Source of the DNA: Modestobacter italicus | GTDB taxonomy: Bacteria > Actinomycetota > Actinomycetes > Mycobacteriales > Geodermatophilaceae | Direction: 5' to 3' | Assembly (NCBI RefSeq): GCF_000306785.1 | Contig: NC_017955.1 | Coordinates: forward strand, 124,001 to 188,000 | Length of the DNA stretch: 64,000 nucleotides | Shown: positions 7,981-16,661 of the stretch, piece after piece | Position numbering within the stretch: position 1 is the first letter of the stretch | Layout: each line of letters opens with the position of its first letter | Notes under the pieces: generated by a model | Database searches by the model: none | What the model saw: the letters and a program-made list of their open reading frames with translations, nothing else | What the model was told of the DNA's origin: nothing | Program-made: the position numbers and the translations under genes

Positions 7981-8313
7981 ATGTCCCTGACCCCGACCAC
8001 CGACCGGACCTTCGTCGACGACGTCCTGATGACCACCACCCCGGTGCTCGTCGAGTTCACCGCCGACTGGTGCCCGCCGTGCACGATGATCGCCCCGGTC
8101 CTGGAGCGGATCGCCCGCGAGCAGGCCGGGCGGCTCCGGGTGGTGTCGCTCGACGTCGACACCAACCCGGAGACCACCCGGGCCTACGGCGTGCTCGGCA
8201 TGCCGACCATGTCGCTGTTCGTCCGCGGTCGGGTGGTCGCGCAGGTGACCGGCGCGCGCCCGCAGGCGCAGCTGATGAAGGAGTTCGAGCCGCACCTCGG
8301 CGCGCGGGTCTAG
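7981..8313 (+). CDS. Thioredoxin
   Basis: A 110-aa thioredoxin with the canonical WCPPC-type active site (FTADWCPPCTM; the standard form is WCGPC, so the first x residue is Pro) and the cis-Pro loop GVLGMPTMSLFVRG. It reduces protein disulfides in the cytoplasm. ATG 7981 has GAGGAG 7 nt upstream. It follows the HxlR regulator in the same direction, probably as an operon. Its stop overlaps the convergent dienelactone hydrolase gene by 4 bp. Confidence 0.88.
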   Translation: MSLTPTTDRTFVDDVLMTTTPVLVEFTADWCPPCTMIAPVLERIAREQAGRLRVVSLDVDTNPETTRAYGVLGMPTMSLFVRGRVVAQVTGARPQAQLMKEFEPHLGARV

Positions 8314-9131
8314 CCCTCCGCGGCCGCCTTCACCCCGAGGCGTTCCCGCAGGAACGCCGTCACCTGGGCCCGGGCCTCGTTCGTGGGGTGGCCCGGGGTG
8401 TCGGCGTCCTTGCTGGTGAGCACCATGTGCTCGTTCGAGCCGATGCCGGCGGCGTTGCCGGGCCGGGAGTTCAGCGCGACCGGCAGCCAGCCGTCGCCGA
8501 AGGCCGCGCGCAGCGAGCGGAACCGGTCGGTGGGCGAGGCGCTGTCCTCGCTGAAGCGCAGGCCCATCAGGCACAGCCCGTCGTTCTGCACCCGGGTGGA
8601 GACGGCGTCCCGCTCCCGGTCGGACATGCCCAGGTCGCGGCGCCGTCCGGCGGTGACCGGGATCGGCAGCGTCGGCTGGCTGGCCACCGGCGCCAGGACG
8701 ACGGGCTCGACCGCCGACGCCAACGCGAAGCCGCCGCTGAAGCACATGCCGATCACGCCGACGCCCGGGCCGCCCACCCGGTCGTGCACCCGGCGGGCCA
8801 CGGCCCGGACGTACTCGGCGACCGGCCGGTCGGCCCGCTTGGCGAAGGCGCGGAACTCCCGGCTGATGCAGGCCGAGGCGAAGCTGCGGGCCGCGTAGCC
8901 GGGGGACATCGGCCGGCCGGGGTCACCGAACAGCGAGATCACGGTGACGGTGAACCCGGCCTCGACCAGGTGGTCGGCCAGTCCCATCACCTCGGGGGTC
9001 ATGCCCGGGATCTCGGGCAGCAGCACGACGCCGGGCCCGGACCCGCGGGTGTAGAGGTCGTGGGTGATGCCGGCGTTGGTGAAGGACTCGGTGGCCCACC
9101 CGGCGACTGCAGACGATGACGGCTCTGTCAT
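8310..9131 (-). CDS. Dienelactone hydrolase family protein
   Basis: A 273-aa alpha/beta hydrolase of the dienelactone hydrolase group. The nucleophile elbow is GMCFSGG, with Cys in place of Ser as is typical of true dienelactone hydrolases. The acid lies in a later loop, and the C-terminal His is probably in DTPGHPTNEAR. It may hydrolyse lactones or esters from aromatic degradation. The start is uncertain: ATG 9131 (MTEPSSS) is chosen, but an in-frame ATG at 9149 adds 6 residues and neither has a clear ribosome-binding site. Confidence 0.8.
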   Translation of the reverse strand: MTEPSSSAVAGWATESFTNAGITHDLYTRGSGPGVVLLPEIPGMTPEVMGLADHLVEAGFTVTVISLFGDPGRPMSPGYAARSFASACISREFRAFAKRADRPVAEYVRAVARRVHDRVGGPGVGVIGMCFSGGFALASAVEPVVLAPVASQPTLPIPVTAGRRRDLGMSDRERDAVSTRVQNDGLCLMGLRFSEDSASPTDRFRSLRAAFGDGWLPVALNSRPGNAAGIGSNEHMVLTSKDADTPGHPTNEARAQVTAFLRERLGVKAAAEG

Positions 9132-9282
9132 CGGCTGATCGTGGAGCATCCGGGCCGATCGGTCGAGTCCTCCGTGCGGATGTCCCCCGCTGGCGCGGCC
9201 GGACGCGGGTCCAGCCGGGCGGGGGAGGGTGGAGCCGCGTGCGCCCGCGGCTGGACCCGTCCCGGCCCGGGTGGAGCCGGGG

Positions 9283-9699
9283 TCAGTCGGTCAGCGCGCG
9301 CAGGATCCGGGCCAGCTCGGCGCGGTCGGTTGCGGAGAGCCGGCCGAACAGCTCCTGCGCGTCGGCCGCGCGGGCGTCGTCCACCTCGCGCTGCACCTGC
9401 CGGCCGGCCTCGGTGACGGTGAGCACCACGGCCCGCCGGTCCGTCGGGTCCGGCGCGCGCGCCACCAGCCCGCGTTCCTGCAGCCCGTCGGCCACCTCGG
9501 TCGCCGACCGCGGGGCGATCCGCAGCGCCTCGGCGAGCTCGGAGAGCCGGACGCCGTCGCCGGAGCCGACCACCCGCAGCGCCCGTGCCTGGTGCGGTGA
9601 CAGGTCCCAGGGGGCGAGCACCGCGCCGAAGCGCCGGCGCAGCGTCCGGGCGGCCCGCATCAGCAGGTCGCCGAGGGCCGCCGTCCCGTCGTCCGTCAT
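9283..9699 (-). CDS. MarR-family regulator of the adjacent ABC exporter
   Basis: A 138-aa MarR protein with a complete winged helix (RLSELAEALRIAPRSATEVA, then D-P-T-D-R-R in the wing). It is divergent from the ABC exporter gene, and the 75-bp gap between them holds two perfect palindromes. It probably represses both itself and the exporter and is released by the exported drug or toxin, as in many MarR-transporter pairs. The ligand is unknown. Confidence 0.87.
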   Translation of the reverse strand: MTDDGTAALGDLLMRAARTLRRRFGAVLAPWDLSPHQARALRVVGSGDGVRLSELAEALRIAPRSATEVADGLQERGLVARAPDPTDRRAVVLTVTEAGRQVQREVDDARAADAQELFGRLSATDRAELARILRALTD

Positions 9700-9721
9700 G
9701 CGGGAATCGTACCGCCGGTGC

Positions 9722-9751
9722 TGTGGTTACCACACCGTGAGGTAACCTCAC
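9722..9751. promoter_or_regulatory. Twin MarR operator palindromes
   Basis: Two perfect odd-length palindromes in the divergent promoter: TGTGGTTACCACA (9722-9734) and GTGAGGTAACCTCAC (9737-9751). Their shared core GGT-A/T-ACC is the typical MarR half-site arrangement. Centres are 16 bp apart, about one and a half helical turns. They lie between the MarR start (9699) and the exporter start (9775). Confidence 0.8.
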
Positions 9752-9774
9752 CATTGACTTGAAGGGGTGGTCGC

Positions 9775-11598
9775 TTGGACGACAACACCACCGGTGGCGG
9801 CCGCAGGAGCGGCCGACCGGACCCGGCCGACAAGGCCCAACTCGAACGCTCGCCCGTCCGCTGGAGCCGCGTGGCCGGGCTCTTCCGACCGTTCCGCGGA
9901 CAGCTCGCCGTCGTGGTCGCGCTGATCGTGACCTCCTCGGCCATCGCGCTCGCCACGCCGTTCCTCGTCCGGCTCGTCATCGACGAGGCCCTCCCGCAGC
10001 AGGACGTCCGGCTGCTCGCCTGGGCCGTCGCCGGCATGGTCGCGGTCACCGCCGTGACCGCCGTGCTCGGCGTGCTGCAGACCTGGCTGTCCACGACCGT
10101 CGGCCAGCACGTCATGCACGGCCTGCGGACGTCGGTCTTCGCCCACCTGCAGCGCCAGTCGCTCGGCTTCTTCACCCGCACCAAGGGCGGCGAGGTGCAG
10201 TCGCGGCTGACCAACGACATCGGCGGCATGCAGTCGGTGGTCACCTCGACCGCCACCTCGTTCGCCTCCAACGCCACCACGGTGGTGGGCACGGCGGTGG
10301 CCATGGCCGCGCTGAGCTGGCGGCTGTCCCTGCTGTCGCTCGTCGTGCTGCCCCCGGCCATCTGGCTGACCCGCCGGGTGGCCCGGATGCGGCGCACCAT
10401 CACCGCGCAGCGCCAGCGGTACCTCGCCGACCTGAACACCCAGGTCGAGGAGGGGCTCAGCGTCAGCGGCGTGCTGCTGGGCAAGACCCTCGGCGCTGGC
10501 CCCGCCCAGTCGGCGCGCTTCGCCGGGACGTCGGACGACCTGGTCGGGCTCGAGGTCCGCTCCCAGCTCGCCGGCCGCTGGCGGATGGCCACCATGAGCA
10601 TCGTCTTCGCCGGCATCCCGGCGCTGATCTACCTGGCCGCCGGCCTGCCCGCGACATCGGGCGGCATGACCATCGGCACGCTGGTCGCCTTCACCGCGCT
10701 GCAGGGCAACCTGTTCCGCCCGCTGATGGGCCTGCTGGACATCGGCGTCGCGCTGACCGCCTCGATGGCGCTGTTCAGCCGGGTCTTCGAGTACCTCGAC
10801 CTGCCCGTCGACATCGACGACCCCGCGCACCCGCGCCCGCTGGGCGACGTCCGCGGCGAGGTGCGGTTCGAGCACGTCGGGTTCCGCTACGCCGACGGCT
10901 CCCGCGCCGCGCTGACCGACGTCGACCTCGCCGTCCCCGCCGGGGCCACGCTGGCGCTGGTGGGCGAGACCGGCTCGGGCAAGAGCACGCTCGCCTCGCT
11001 CGTCGCCCGGCTCAACGACCCGACGACCGGCCGGGTGACCATCGACGGCGTCGACGTCCGGGACGTGGCGCTCGCCGACCTGGCCCGGGTGGTCGGCGTC
11101 GTCTCCCAGGAGACCTACCTGCTGCACGGCACCATCCGGGAGAACCTGCGGCACGCGAAGCCCGACGCCACCCAGGCGGAGATGGTCGAGGCGGCCCGCC
11201 GGGCCCAGGTGCACGACGTGATCGCCGCCCTGCCCGACGGCTACGACACCGTGGTCGGCGCCCGCGGGCACCGGTTCTCCGGCGGGGAGAAGCAGCGGCT
11301 GGCGATCGCCCGCACGCTGCTCCGCGACCCGCGGGTGCTGGTGCTCGACGAGGCGACCAGCGCGCTGGACAACACCACCGAGCGCGCGGTGCAGGCCGCG
11401 CTGGACGAGGCCAGCCGCGGCCGGACGACGATCACCATCGCCCACCGGCTCTCCACCGTCCGGGACGCCGACCTGATCGCCGTCCTCTCGCACGGCCGGG
11501 TCGTCGAGCAGGGGACCCACGACGAGCTGACGGCCCTCGGCGGCCGCTACGCCGAGCTGGCCGGCGCCGCCGAGCGAGAGGCCGTGCTCGCCGGCTGA
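9775..11598 (+). CDS. ABC multidrug exporter, fused permease-ATPase
   Basis: A 607-aa half-transporter of the MsbA/LmrA type that works as a dimer. An N-terminal six-helix membrane domain (about residues 40-330) precedes the ATPase with Walker A GETGSGKST (about 397-405), signature FSGGEKQR (about 501), Walker B VLVLDEAT (about 521) and the switch His in TIAHRLS. The TTG start at 9775 is supported by AAGGGG 7 nt upstream. Expression is probably controlled by the divergent MarR gene through the twin palindromes. The substrate is unknown; drug or lipid export is likely. Confidence 0.9.
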   Translation: MDDNTTGGGRRSGRPDPADKAQLERSPVRWSRVAGLFRPFRGQLAVVVALIVTSSAIALATPFLVRLVIDEALPQQDVRLLAWAVAGMVAVTAVTAVLGVLQTWLSTTVGQHVMHGLRTSVFAHLQRQSLGFFTRTKGGEVQSRLTNDIGGMQSVVTSTATSFASNATTVVGTAVAMAALSWRLSLLSLVVLPPAIWLTRRVARMRRTITAQRQRYLADLNTQVEEGLSVSGVLLGKTLGAGPAQSARFAGTSDDLVGLEVRSQLAGRWRMATMSIVFAGIPALIYLAAGLPATSGGMTIGTLVAFTALQGNLFRPLMGLLDIGVALTASMALFSRVFEYLDLPVDIDDPAHPRPLGDVRGEVRFEHVGFRYADGSRAALTDVDLAVPAGATLALVGETGSGKSTLASLVARLNDPTTGRVTIDGVDVRDVALADLARVVGVVSQETYLLHGTIRENLRHAKPDATQAEMVEAARRAQVHDVIAALPDGYDTVVGARGHRFSGGEKQRLAIARTLLRDPRVLVLDEATSALDNTTERAVQAALDEASRGRTTITIAHRLSTVRDADLIAVLSHGRVVEQGTHDELTALGGRYAELAGAAEREAVLAG

Positions 11599-11600
11599 GA

Positions 11601-11638
11601 CGACGACGGCCGCCGTCCCGGGATCGGGACGACGGCCG
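11601..11638. terminator. Bidirectional hairpin terminator
   Basis: Arms CGACGGCCGCCGTCCCG (11601-11617) and CGGGACGACGGCCGTCG (11622-11638) pair with one mismatch around a 4-nt loop. It sits between the convergent exporter and SDR genes and probably serves both. Confidence 0.75.
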
Positions 11639-11647
11639 TCGCGGTGC

Positions 11648-12469
11648 TCAGCCCTGGGCGAGCTTGGAGACGTGCTCCCACTCGCGCCACTCGGCGAGCC
11701 GGGACTCGTAGTCGCGGGTGGCGATGCCCAGCGGGCCGTCGCCGAAGAAGACCCGCAGCGGCGGGTTCTCCGCGTCCACGACCTGCAGCACGGCGGCGCG
11801 GCTGGCCGTCGGGTCGCCCGGCGCGGCCACCCGGGCCTTGCGCTGCTCGGCGGCCTTCTCCCGGTAGGTGTCGTAGGCCGGGTTGGGCTGCGCGTGCTTG
11901 GCCGAGGCGCCGCCCCAGTCGGTGGAGAAGCCGCCGGGCTCGATCAGCGTGACCTTGATGCCGAAGTCGGCGACCTCCGCGGCCAGCGACTGGCTGAACG
12001 CCTCGAGCGCCCACTTGGAGGCGTTGTAGATGCCGATGTTCGGGAACGCGGAGATCCCGCCGATGCTCGACACCTGCAGGAAGTGCCCCGACCCCTGCTC
12101 GCGCAGGAAGGGCAGCGCCGCCTGGGTGACGAACAGGGCGCCGAACACGTTGGTGTCGAACTGCGCGCGGGCCTCGGCCTCGGAGATCTCCTCGATCATC
12201 CCGAACTGGCCGTAGCCGGCGTTGTTGACCACGACGTCCAGCCGGCCGAAGCGCTCGTGGGCCTGCGCGACGGCGGCGAACACGGCGTCCCGGTCGTCCA
12301 CGTCGAGCTGCAGCGGCAGGATCCGGTCGCCGAACTGCTGCACCAGGTCGTCCAGGGACGACGTGTCGCGGGCGGTGGCGGCGACGTTGTCCCCGCGCTC
12401 GAGGGCCGCGATCGACCACTCCTTGCCGAAGCCGCGGGATGCGCCGGTGATGAACCAGGTCTTGGCCAT
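11648..12469 (-). CDS. Short-chain dehydrogenase/reductase
   Basis: A 273-aa classical SDR. The nucleotide-binding motif is TGASRGFG near the N-terminus, followed by NNAG (VVVNNAGYGQ), the catalytic Ser in VSSIGG and the Y-x-x-x-K pair in IYNASKWALE. It uses NAD(P)H to reduce or oxidise an unidentified alcohol/ketone. ATG 12469 has AGAGGA about 9 nt upstream. It is divergent from the Old Yellow Enzyme gene, and the region between them holds the tandem hairpin repeats. Confidence 0.85.
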   Translation of the reverse strand: MAKTWFITGASRGFGKEWSIAALERGDNVAATARDTSSLDDLVQQFGDRILPLQLDVDDRDAVFAAVAQAHERFGRLDVVVNNAGYGQFGMIEEISEAEARAQFDTNVFGALFVTQAALPFLREQGSGHFLQVSSIGGISAFPNIGIYNASKWALEAFSQSLAAEVADFGIKVTLIEPGGFSTDWGGASAKHAQPNPAYDTYREKAAEQRKARVAAPGDPTASRAAVLQVVDAENPPLRVFFGDGPLGIATRDYESRLAEWREWEHVSKLAQG

Positions 12470-12540
12470 GGGTGCTGTTCCTCTCGTAGGGCGTCCGGGG
12501 TCTCCCAGCGCACAGCCCCCCGCCCGTGTTCCGCCCTGTT

Positions 12541-12618
12541 CCACCAAAAGCACGCTTTTGGCGGGATCGAGGGGACGTCCCGCCACAAGCACGCTCTTGG
12601 CGGGATCGAGGGGGACGT
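12541..12618. repeat. Two tandem REP-like hairpin repeats
   Basis: Two similar 38-nt units, 12541-12578 and 12581-12618. Each carries a palindrome (CCAAAAGC-AC-GCTTTTGG in the first, a diverged version in the second) followed by the same tail GGCGGGATCGAGGGG. They lie in the SDR/Old Yellow Enzyme intergenic region. The form suggests a dispersed palindromic (REP-like) element. Other genome copies cannot be seen in this window. Confidence 0.6.
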
Positions 12619-12670
12619 GATGAGGGCCGCAGTCGGGGCGCAGGCGGAATGTTGAGCGAGGGCAACGACC

Positions 12671-13765
12671 TTGGCTACGGGCATGGACCTGTTCTCCCCT
12701 GTCACCCTCGGCGACCTCGAGCTCGCCAACCGCGTCGTCATGGCCCCGTTGACCCGCATGCGGTCCGGATCGGCCGGCGTCCCCGGTGACCTGGTCGTCG
12801 AGCACTACCGCCAGCGCGCCGGCGTCGGCCTGGTCATCACCGAGGGCACCTACCCGAACACCGAGTCGCGGGCCTACCCCGGCCAGCCCGGCATCGTCAC
12901 CGACGAGCAGGCGGCCGGCTGGCGCCGGGTCGCCGACGCGGTGCACGCCGAGGGCGGCCGGATCGTCATGCAGGTCATGCACGGCGGCCGGGTCTCGCAC
13001 ACCGACATCACCGGCACCGAGCGGATCGTCGCGCCCTCCGCCCTCGCCATCCAGGGCGAGGCGCACACCCCGAACGGCAAGGCGCCCTACCCGGTGCCGC
13101 ACGCGCTGACCACCGAGGAGGTCCGCGCGACGCTGGCCGACATCGTCGCCGCGTCGAAGCGCGCCGTCGAGGCCGGCCTGGACGGCGTGGAGATCCACAG
13201 CGCCAACGGCTACCTGCTGCACGAGTTCCTGGCGCCGAACACCAACCAGCGCACCGACGAGTACGGCGGGACGCCGGAGAACCGGGCACGCGCCGTCGTC
13301 GAGGTGGCCACCGCGATCGCCGCCGAGATCGGTGCCGGCCGGGTCGGCATCCGGATCTCGCCGATGCACCACGTCCAGGGCATGCACGAGACCGACGAGG
13401 CCGACGTGCGCGCCACCTACGGGTACCTGATGGACCAGCTGCGTCCGCTCGGCCTGGCCTACGTCTCGGTGCTGCACTCCGAGCCGGCCGGCGAGCTGGT
13501 GCAGGAGCTGCGCCGCCGGTTCGACGGCCCGTGGATCGCCAACAGCGGCTTCGGCACCGTCACCACCCGGGACGAGGCCGTGGCGCTGATCGACGCCGCG
13601 CACGCCGACGCGGTCGCGGTCGGCCGCCCGGTCATCGCCAACCCCGACCTGGTCGAGCGGTGGGCCGGCCAGCACCCGGAGAACGAGCCCAACGCGGCGA
13701 CGTTCTACGGCCCCGGCGCCGAGGGCTACACCGACTACCCGGTCCTGGCGGCCACCGCCGGCTGA
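12671..13765 (+). CDS. Old Yellow Enzyme family alkene reductase
   Basis: A 364-aa TIM-barrel flavoprotein. RVVMAPLTRMRS is the FMN-binding N-terminus, and EIHSANGYLLHEFLAP holds the substrate-binding His-x-x-Asn pair. The later strand VAVGRPVIANPDLVER binds the flavin phosphate. These enzymes reduce activated C=C bonds (enals, enones, nitro compounds) using NAD(P)H. TTG 12671 has GAGGG about 8 nt upstream; ATG 12683 (MDLFSPV) is the alternative, four codons later. A hairpin terminator follows. Confidence 0.88.
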   Translation: MATGMDLFSPVTLGDLELANRVVMAPLTRMRSGSAGVPGDLVVEHYRQRAGVGLVITEGTYPNTESRAYPGQPGIVTDEQAAGWRRVADAVHAEGGRIVMQVMHGGRVSHTDITGTERIVAPSALAIQGEAHTPNGKAPYPVPHALTTEEVRATLADIVAASKRAVEAGLDGVEIHSANGYLLHEFLAPNTNQRTDEYGGTPENRARAVVEVATAIAAEIGAGRVGIRISPMHHVQGMHETDEADVRATYGYLMDQLRPLGLAYVSVLHSEPAGELVQELRRRFDGPWIANSGFGTVTTRDEAVALIDAAHADAVAVGRPVIANPDLVERWAGQHPENEPNAATFYGPGAEGYTDYPVLAATAG

Positions 13766-13777
13766 CCGCCGGTACGA

Positions 13778-13815
13778 CAGCGGGGCCCGGCAGCACGCGC
13801 TGCCGGGCCCCGCTG
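13778..13815. terminator. Perfect hairpin terminator
   Basis: A perfect 17-bp stem, CAGCGGGGCCCGGCAGC (13778-13794) with its complement at 13799-13815, and a 4-nt loop. It lies between the Old Yellow Enzyme gene and the end of the leftward polyketide operon, so it can stop transcripts from both sides. Confidence 0.8.
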
Positions 13816-13823
13816 CCGTCTGC

Positions 13824-16661
13824 TCAGCCGGCGAAGACGCCCGCCAGGTGCTCCCGCAGCACGGCGTCGGTCACCGGCCGGGTGCGGAGGCCGACGTGCC
13901 CGTCGGGCCGCACCAGGTACGCCGCCGTCCCGGTGTCCGGGACGCCGTAGGCGGCGGCGAAGCCGCCCTGCGCGTCGCGGACGACCGGCAGGTCGACCAG
14001 CGGCGGCACGGTCGCGCCGGGAGCCGCGACCAGGTACGGGTGCACCTGGCCCTGGGTCGCCTGCCGGACCGACGCGGCCAGCTTCTCCAGCCCCGCCAGG
14101 TCCTCCTCCCCGACCCCGGCGCCGGCGTAGAGCAGCAGGGTGGCGTGCGTCCCGCGGGTCAGGTCGAACAGCCGGACGTCGTGGGCGACGCCGAAGCGGC
14201 GCAGCCCCTGCACGTCCGGCGCCCGGTACCCGGGCTCCGGCCCGCCGGCGAAGCCCTCGGCATCGGTCACCTCACCGACCAGCGGGCTCCCGGCGTAGTT
14301 CATCGTCATCTGCATCTCCAGCAGGAACTGCGCCTTCTCGTCCTCCATGTCCATCTCGTCGGTGAACGCGATGGCGACGGCGCGGTCGACGATGGCCTTG
14401 CCCGCCGGACGGCGCTCGGCGTCGTAGCTGTCGAGCAGGCCCGGTGCGGCCAGCCCCCGGACGGCGAGCGCCAGCTTCCAGCCGAGGTTCCAGGCGTCCT
14501 GGATGCCGGTGTTCATGCCCTGCCCGCCGGCCGGCGGGTGCAGGTGCGCGGCGTCCCCGGCGACGAACACCCGGCCCTCCCGGTACCGGTCGACGATCCC
14601 GTGCTTGACCCGGAAGATCGACGACCAGCGCAGGTTGCTCGCCGTCGTGCCCGCCGGCCCCACGTCGTCGATCGCCGCCTGGATGTCGGCCAGCGTCGGT
14701 GGCGTGTACTCCTGCCAGAAGCCGGGCGGCACCACGCCGGAGCCGATCGTCTTCTGCAGCGGCTCGGGGGCCAGCGTCGCGATCCGGTAGCGGTTGCGGC
14801 CCTTGAGCGGGACGCAGACCAGCATGCCGGTGAACGCGCCGTCGTCCTCGATCCGCACCCAGCGCAGCAGGTGACCGGGCGGCATGTCCCAGTCGACGTC
14901 GACGTCGCCCAGCATGAACAGCTGCGGGAACATCGACACCCCGCCCACGAAGTCCAGCCCCAGCCCGGCCCGGACGACGCTGTGCGCGCCGTCGCAGCCG
15001 ACCAGGTACTGCGCCCGGGTGGTCTCGGTCTCCCCGGAGGGGAGCCGCAGCTGCGCGGTGACCCCGTCGTCGTCCTGGGTGAACCCGACCAGCTCCACCC
15101 CGCGCTCGACGGCGACGCCGTGCGAGAGCAGCTTGGCGGTGAGCAGCCGCTCGGTGTCGTACTGGGGGAGCCCGAGGTGGGCGTAGGGGAGCTCGTCGAG
15201 GCCGGCCCAGTCGACCTGGTGGGTCTGCTTGCCGTTGACGAACACCGTCTGCCCGTGCAGCCAGATCCCGGCGTCCATCGCCTCGGCGACGATGCCCTGG
15301 TCCTCCCAGATCTCCATCGTCCGGCAGTGGATGCCGATCGCCTTGTCCGCCTGGGAGGCCGCCTGCGCCCGCTTGTCGACGACCCGGACGGCGATGCCGC
15401 GGCGGGCCAGCTCCAGGGCGTGGGTGAGCCCGGCCGGGCCGGCGCCGGCCACCAGCACCTCGACGTCCCCGCCGACGGCTCGCGACGCGGCCGCCACCGG
15501 GACCGGGGCGGCGGCGTGCTGGGCACCCGGCGCCTCGACGAACTCCTGCACCGGCGCGCTGGGCACCGGCGCCGGCTCGACCGGGGCGGACACCCGCGGC
15601 GGCGGCGCCGGCGCGGCGGCCGCCACCGGCTGCGGGGCGGGGGCCCCGGCCGCCGGCGCGGGGAGCGGCCAGCGGCCGCCGTCGGCGTCCACGGGCCGGT
15701 AGCGGATCTCGAAGTGCTGGCGGGAGAACTCGACCGACAGCCAGCGGATCAGCGCCGAGCTCTGGTCGGCGTGCGAGGGGTCGTCGACCCAGCGGACGAA
15801 GTCCTGCTCGGACTCCCACTCGGCGAAGATGTGGTACCTGGGCTCGCCGATCTCCTTGAGCAGCTCCTCCCGGATCAGCCCCGGGGTGCCCTTCAGGGCG
15901 GCGGTCGTCTTCGCGTAGGCCGCCTCGAAGGCCTCCTCCTCGCCCGCCTCGACCCGGGTGCTGATGTCGATCCGGACGTGCGGTCGCGTCGTCGGCTCCA
16001 CCGACCCGCCGCCGGCGTCCTCCGGGCGGTACCGGATCTCGAAGTGCTGGCGGGAGAACTCCACCGACAGCCAGCGGATCAGCGCCGCGCTCTGGTCGGC
16101 GTGGGAGGGGTCGTCGACCCAGCGGACGAAGTCCTGCTCGGACTCCCACTCGGCGAAGATGTGGTACCTGGGCTCGCCGATCTCCTTGAGCAGCTCCTCG
16201 CGGATCAGCCCCGGGGTGCCCTTGAGGGCGGCGGTGGTCTTCGCGTAGGCGGCCTCGAAGGCCTCCTCCTGCCCCTCCTCGACCCGGGTGCTGATGTCGA
16301 TCCGCACGTGCGGCGGCCGGCCGTCGTCGGCGGGCTGCCCGCCGGCCACGGTGTGCAGCAGCTCGTAGGTGCTGCGCGAGGCGTCCTCCCGGAGCTCCCG
16401 CAGCGCCTCGGTGAGCGTCTCCCGGGCGCTGCTGCGGCCGAACGCGTCGACCGCCGCCCGGTCGACCCAGTCGCTGGTGATCACGAAGGTGCGCGGGTCG
16501 TCGGCGTCGCGGACGAGCTCCTGCCGCAGGTTGCCGGGGACCTTGCTGATCTCCACCGCCGCCCGCCGCCAGCTCTGCTCGAACTCCGCCTCGCACCCCT
16601 CCCGGGTGCGCATCCGCAGCAGGGTGCGCACCACCGGGGTCTTCTCCTCCGCTGCGGTCAT
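13824..16661 (-). CDS. Triple ABM-domain / FAD aromatic hydroxylase fusion
   Basis: A 945-aa protein with an unusual architecture. Residues about 9-105, 117-215 and 227-325 are three antibiotic-biosynthesis-monooxygenase (ABM) ferredoxin-like domains; the last two are almost identical. A Pro/Ala-rich linker (about 326-397) leads to an FAD-dependent hydroxylase with GAGPAG (406-411), the NAD(P)H/FAD motif LVGCDGAHS and GRVFVAGDAAHLHP (about 700), ending in a thioredoxin-like C-terminal domain as in phenol-type hydroxylases. ABM proteins oxidise polyketide quinones without cofactor, while the FAD part hydroxylates aromatic rings, so this is probably a tailoring enzyme of the pigment. ATG 16661 overlaps the preceding gene by 4 bp. 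It is the last gene of the operon. Confidence 0.88.
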   Translation of the reverse strand: MTAAEEKTPVVRTLLRMRTREGCEAEFEQSWRRAAVEISKVPGNLRQELVRDADDPRTFVITSDWVDRAAVDAFGRSSARETLTEALRELREDASRSTYELLHTVAGGQPADDGRPPHVRIDISTRVEEGQEEAFEAAYAKTTAALKGTPGLIREELLKEIGEPRYHIFAEWESEQDFVRWVDDPSHADQSAALIRWLSVEFSRQHFEIRYRPEDAGGGSVEPTTRPHVRIDISTRVEAGEEEAFEAAYAKTTAALKGTPGLIREELLKEIGEPRYHIFAEWESEQDFVRWVDDPSHADQSSALIRWLSVEFSRQHFEIRYRPVDADGGRWPLPAPAAGAPAPQPVAAAAPAPPPRVSAPVEPAPVPSAPVQEFVEAPGAQHAAAPVPVAAASRAVGGDVEVLVAGAGPAGLTHALELARRGIAVRVVDKRAQAASQADKAIGIHCRTMEIWEDQGIVAEAMDAGIWLHGQTVFVNGKQTHQVDWAGLDELPYAHLGLPQYDTERLLTAKLLSHGVAVERGVELVGFTQDDDGVTAQLRLPSGETETTRAQYLVGCDGAHSVVRAGLGLDFVGGVSMFPQLFMLGDVDVDWDMPPGHLLRWVRIEDDGAFTGMLVCVPLKGRNRYRIATLAPEPLQKTIGSGVVPPGFWQEYTPPTLADIQAAIDDVGPAGTTASNLRWSSIFRVKHGIVDRYREGRVFVAGDAAHLHPPAGGQGMNTGIQDAWNLGWKLALAVRGLAAPGLLDSYDAERRPAGKAIVDRAVAIAFTDEMDMEDEKAQFLLEMQMTMNYAGSPLVGEVTDAEGFAGGPEPGYRAPDVQGLRRFGVAHDVRLFDLTRGTHATLLLYAGAGVGEEDLAGLEKLAASVRQATQGQVHPYLVAAPGATVPPLVDLPVVRDAQGGFAAAYGVPDTGTAAYLVRPDGHVGLRTRPVTDAVLREHLAGVFAG
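15687..16313 (-). repeat. Tandem duplication encoding two near-identical ABM domains
   Basis: Segments 16017-16313 and 15687-15983 encode ABM domains 2 and 3 with a 330-bp period. The encoded proteins differ at only a few residues (for example EEGQEE versus EAGEEE, SAAL versus SSAL), and long DNA stretches are identical. This points to recent duplication or gene conversion, while ABM domain 1 is clearly diverged. Confidence 0.9.

Noticed and set aside
9748-11520. Minus-strand open frame opposite the ABC exporter
   Set aside because: Shadow of the exporter; no recognisable protein.
12541-12618. CRISPR array
   Set aside because: Only two units directly adjacent, with palindromes but no spacers or cas genes.
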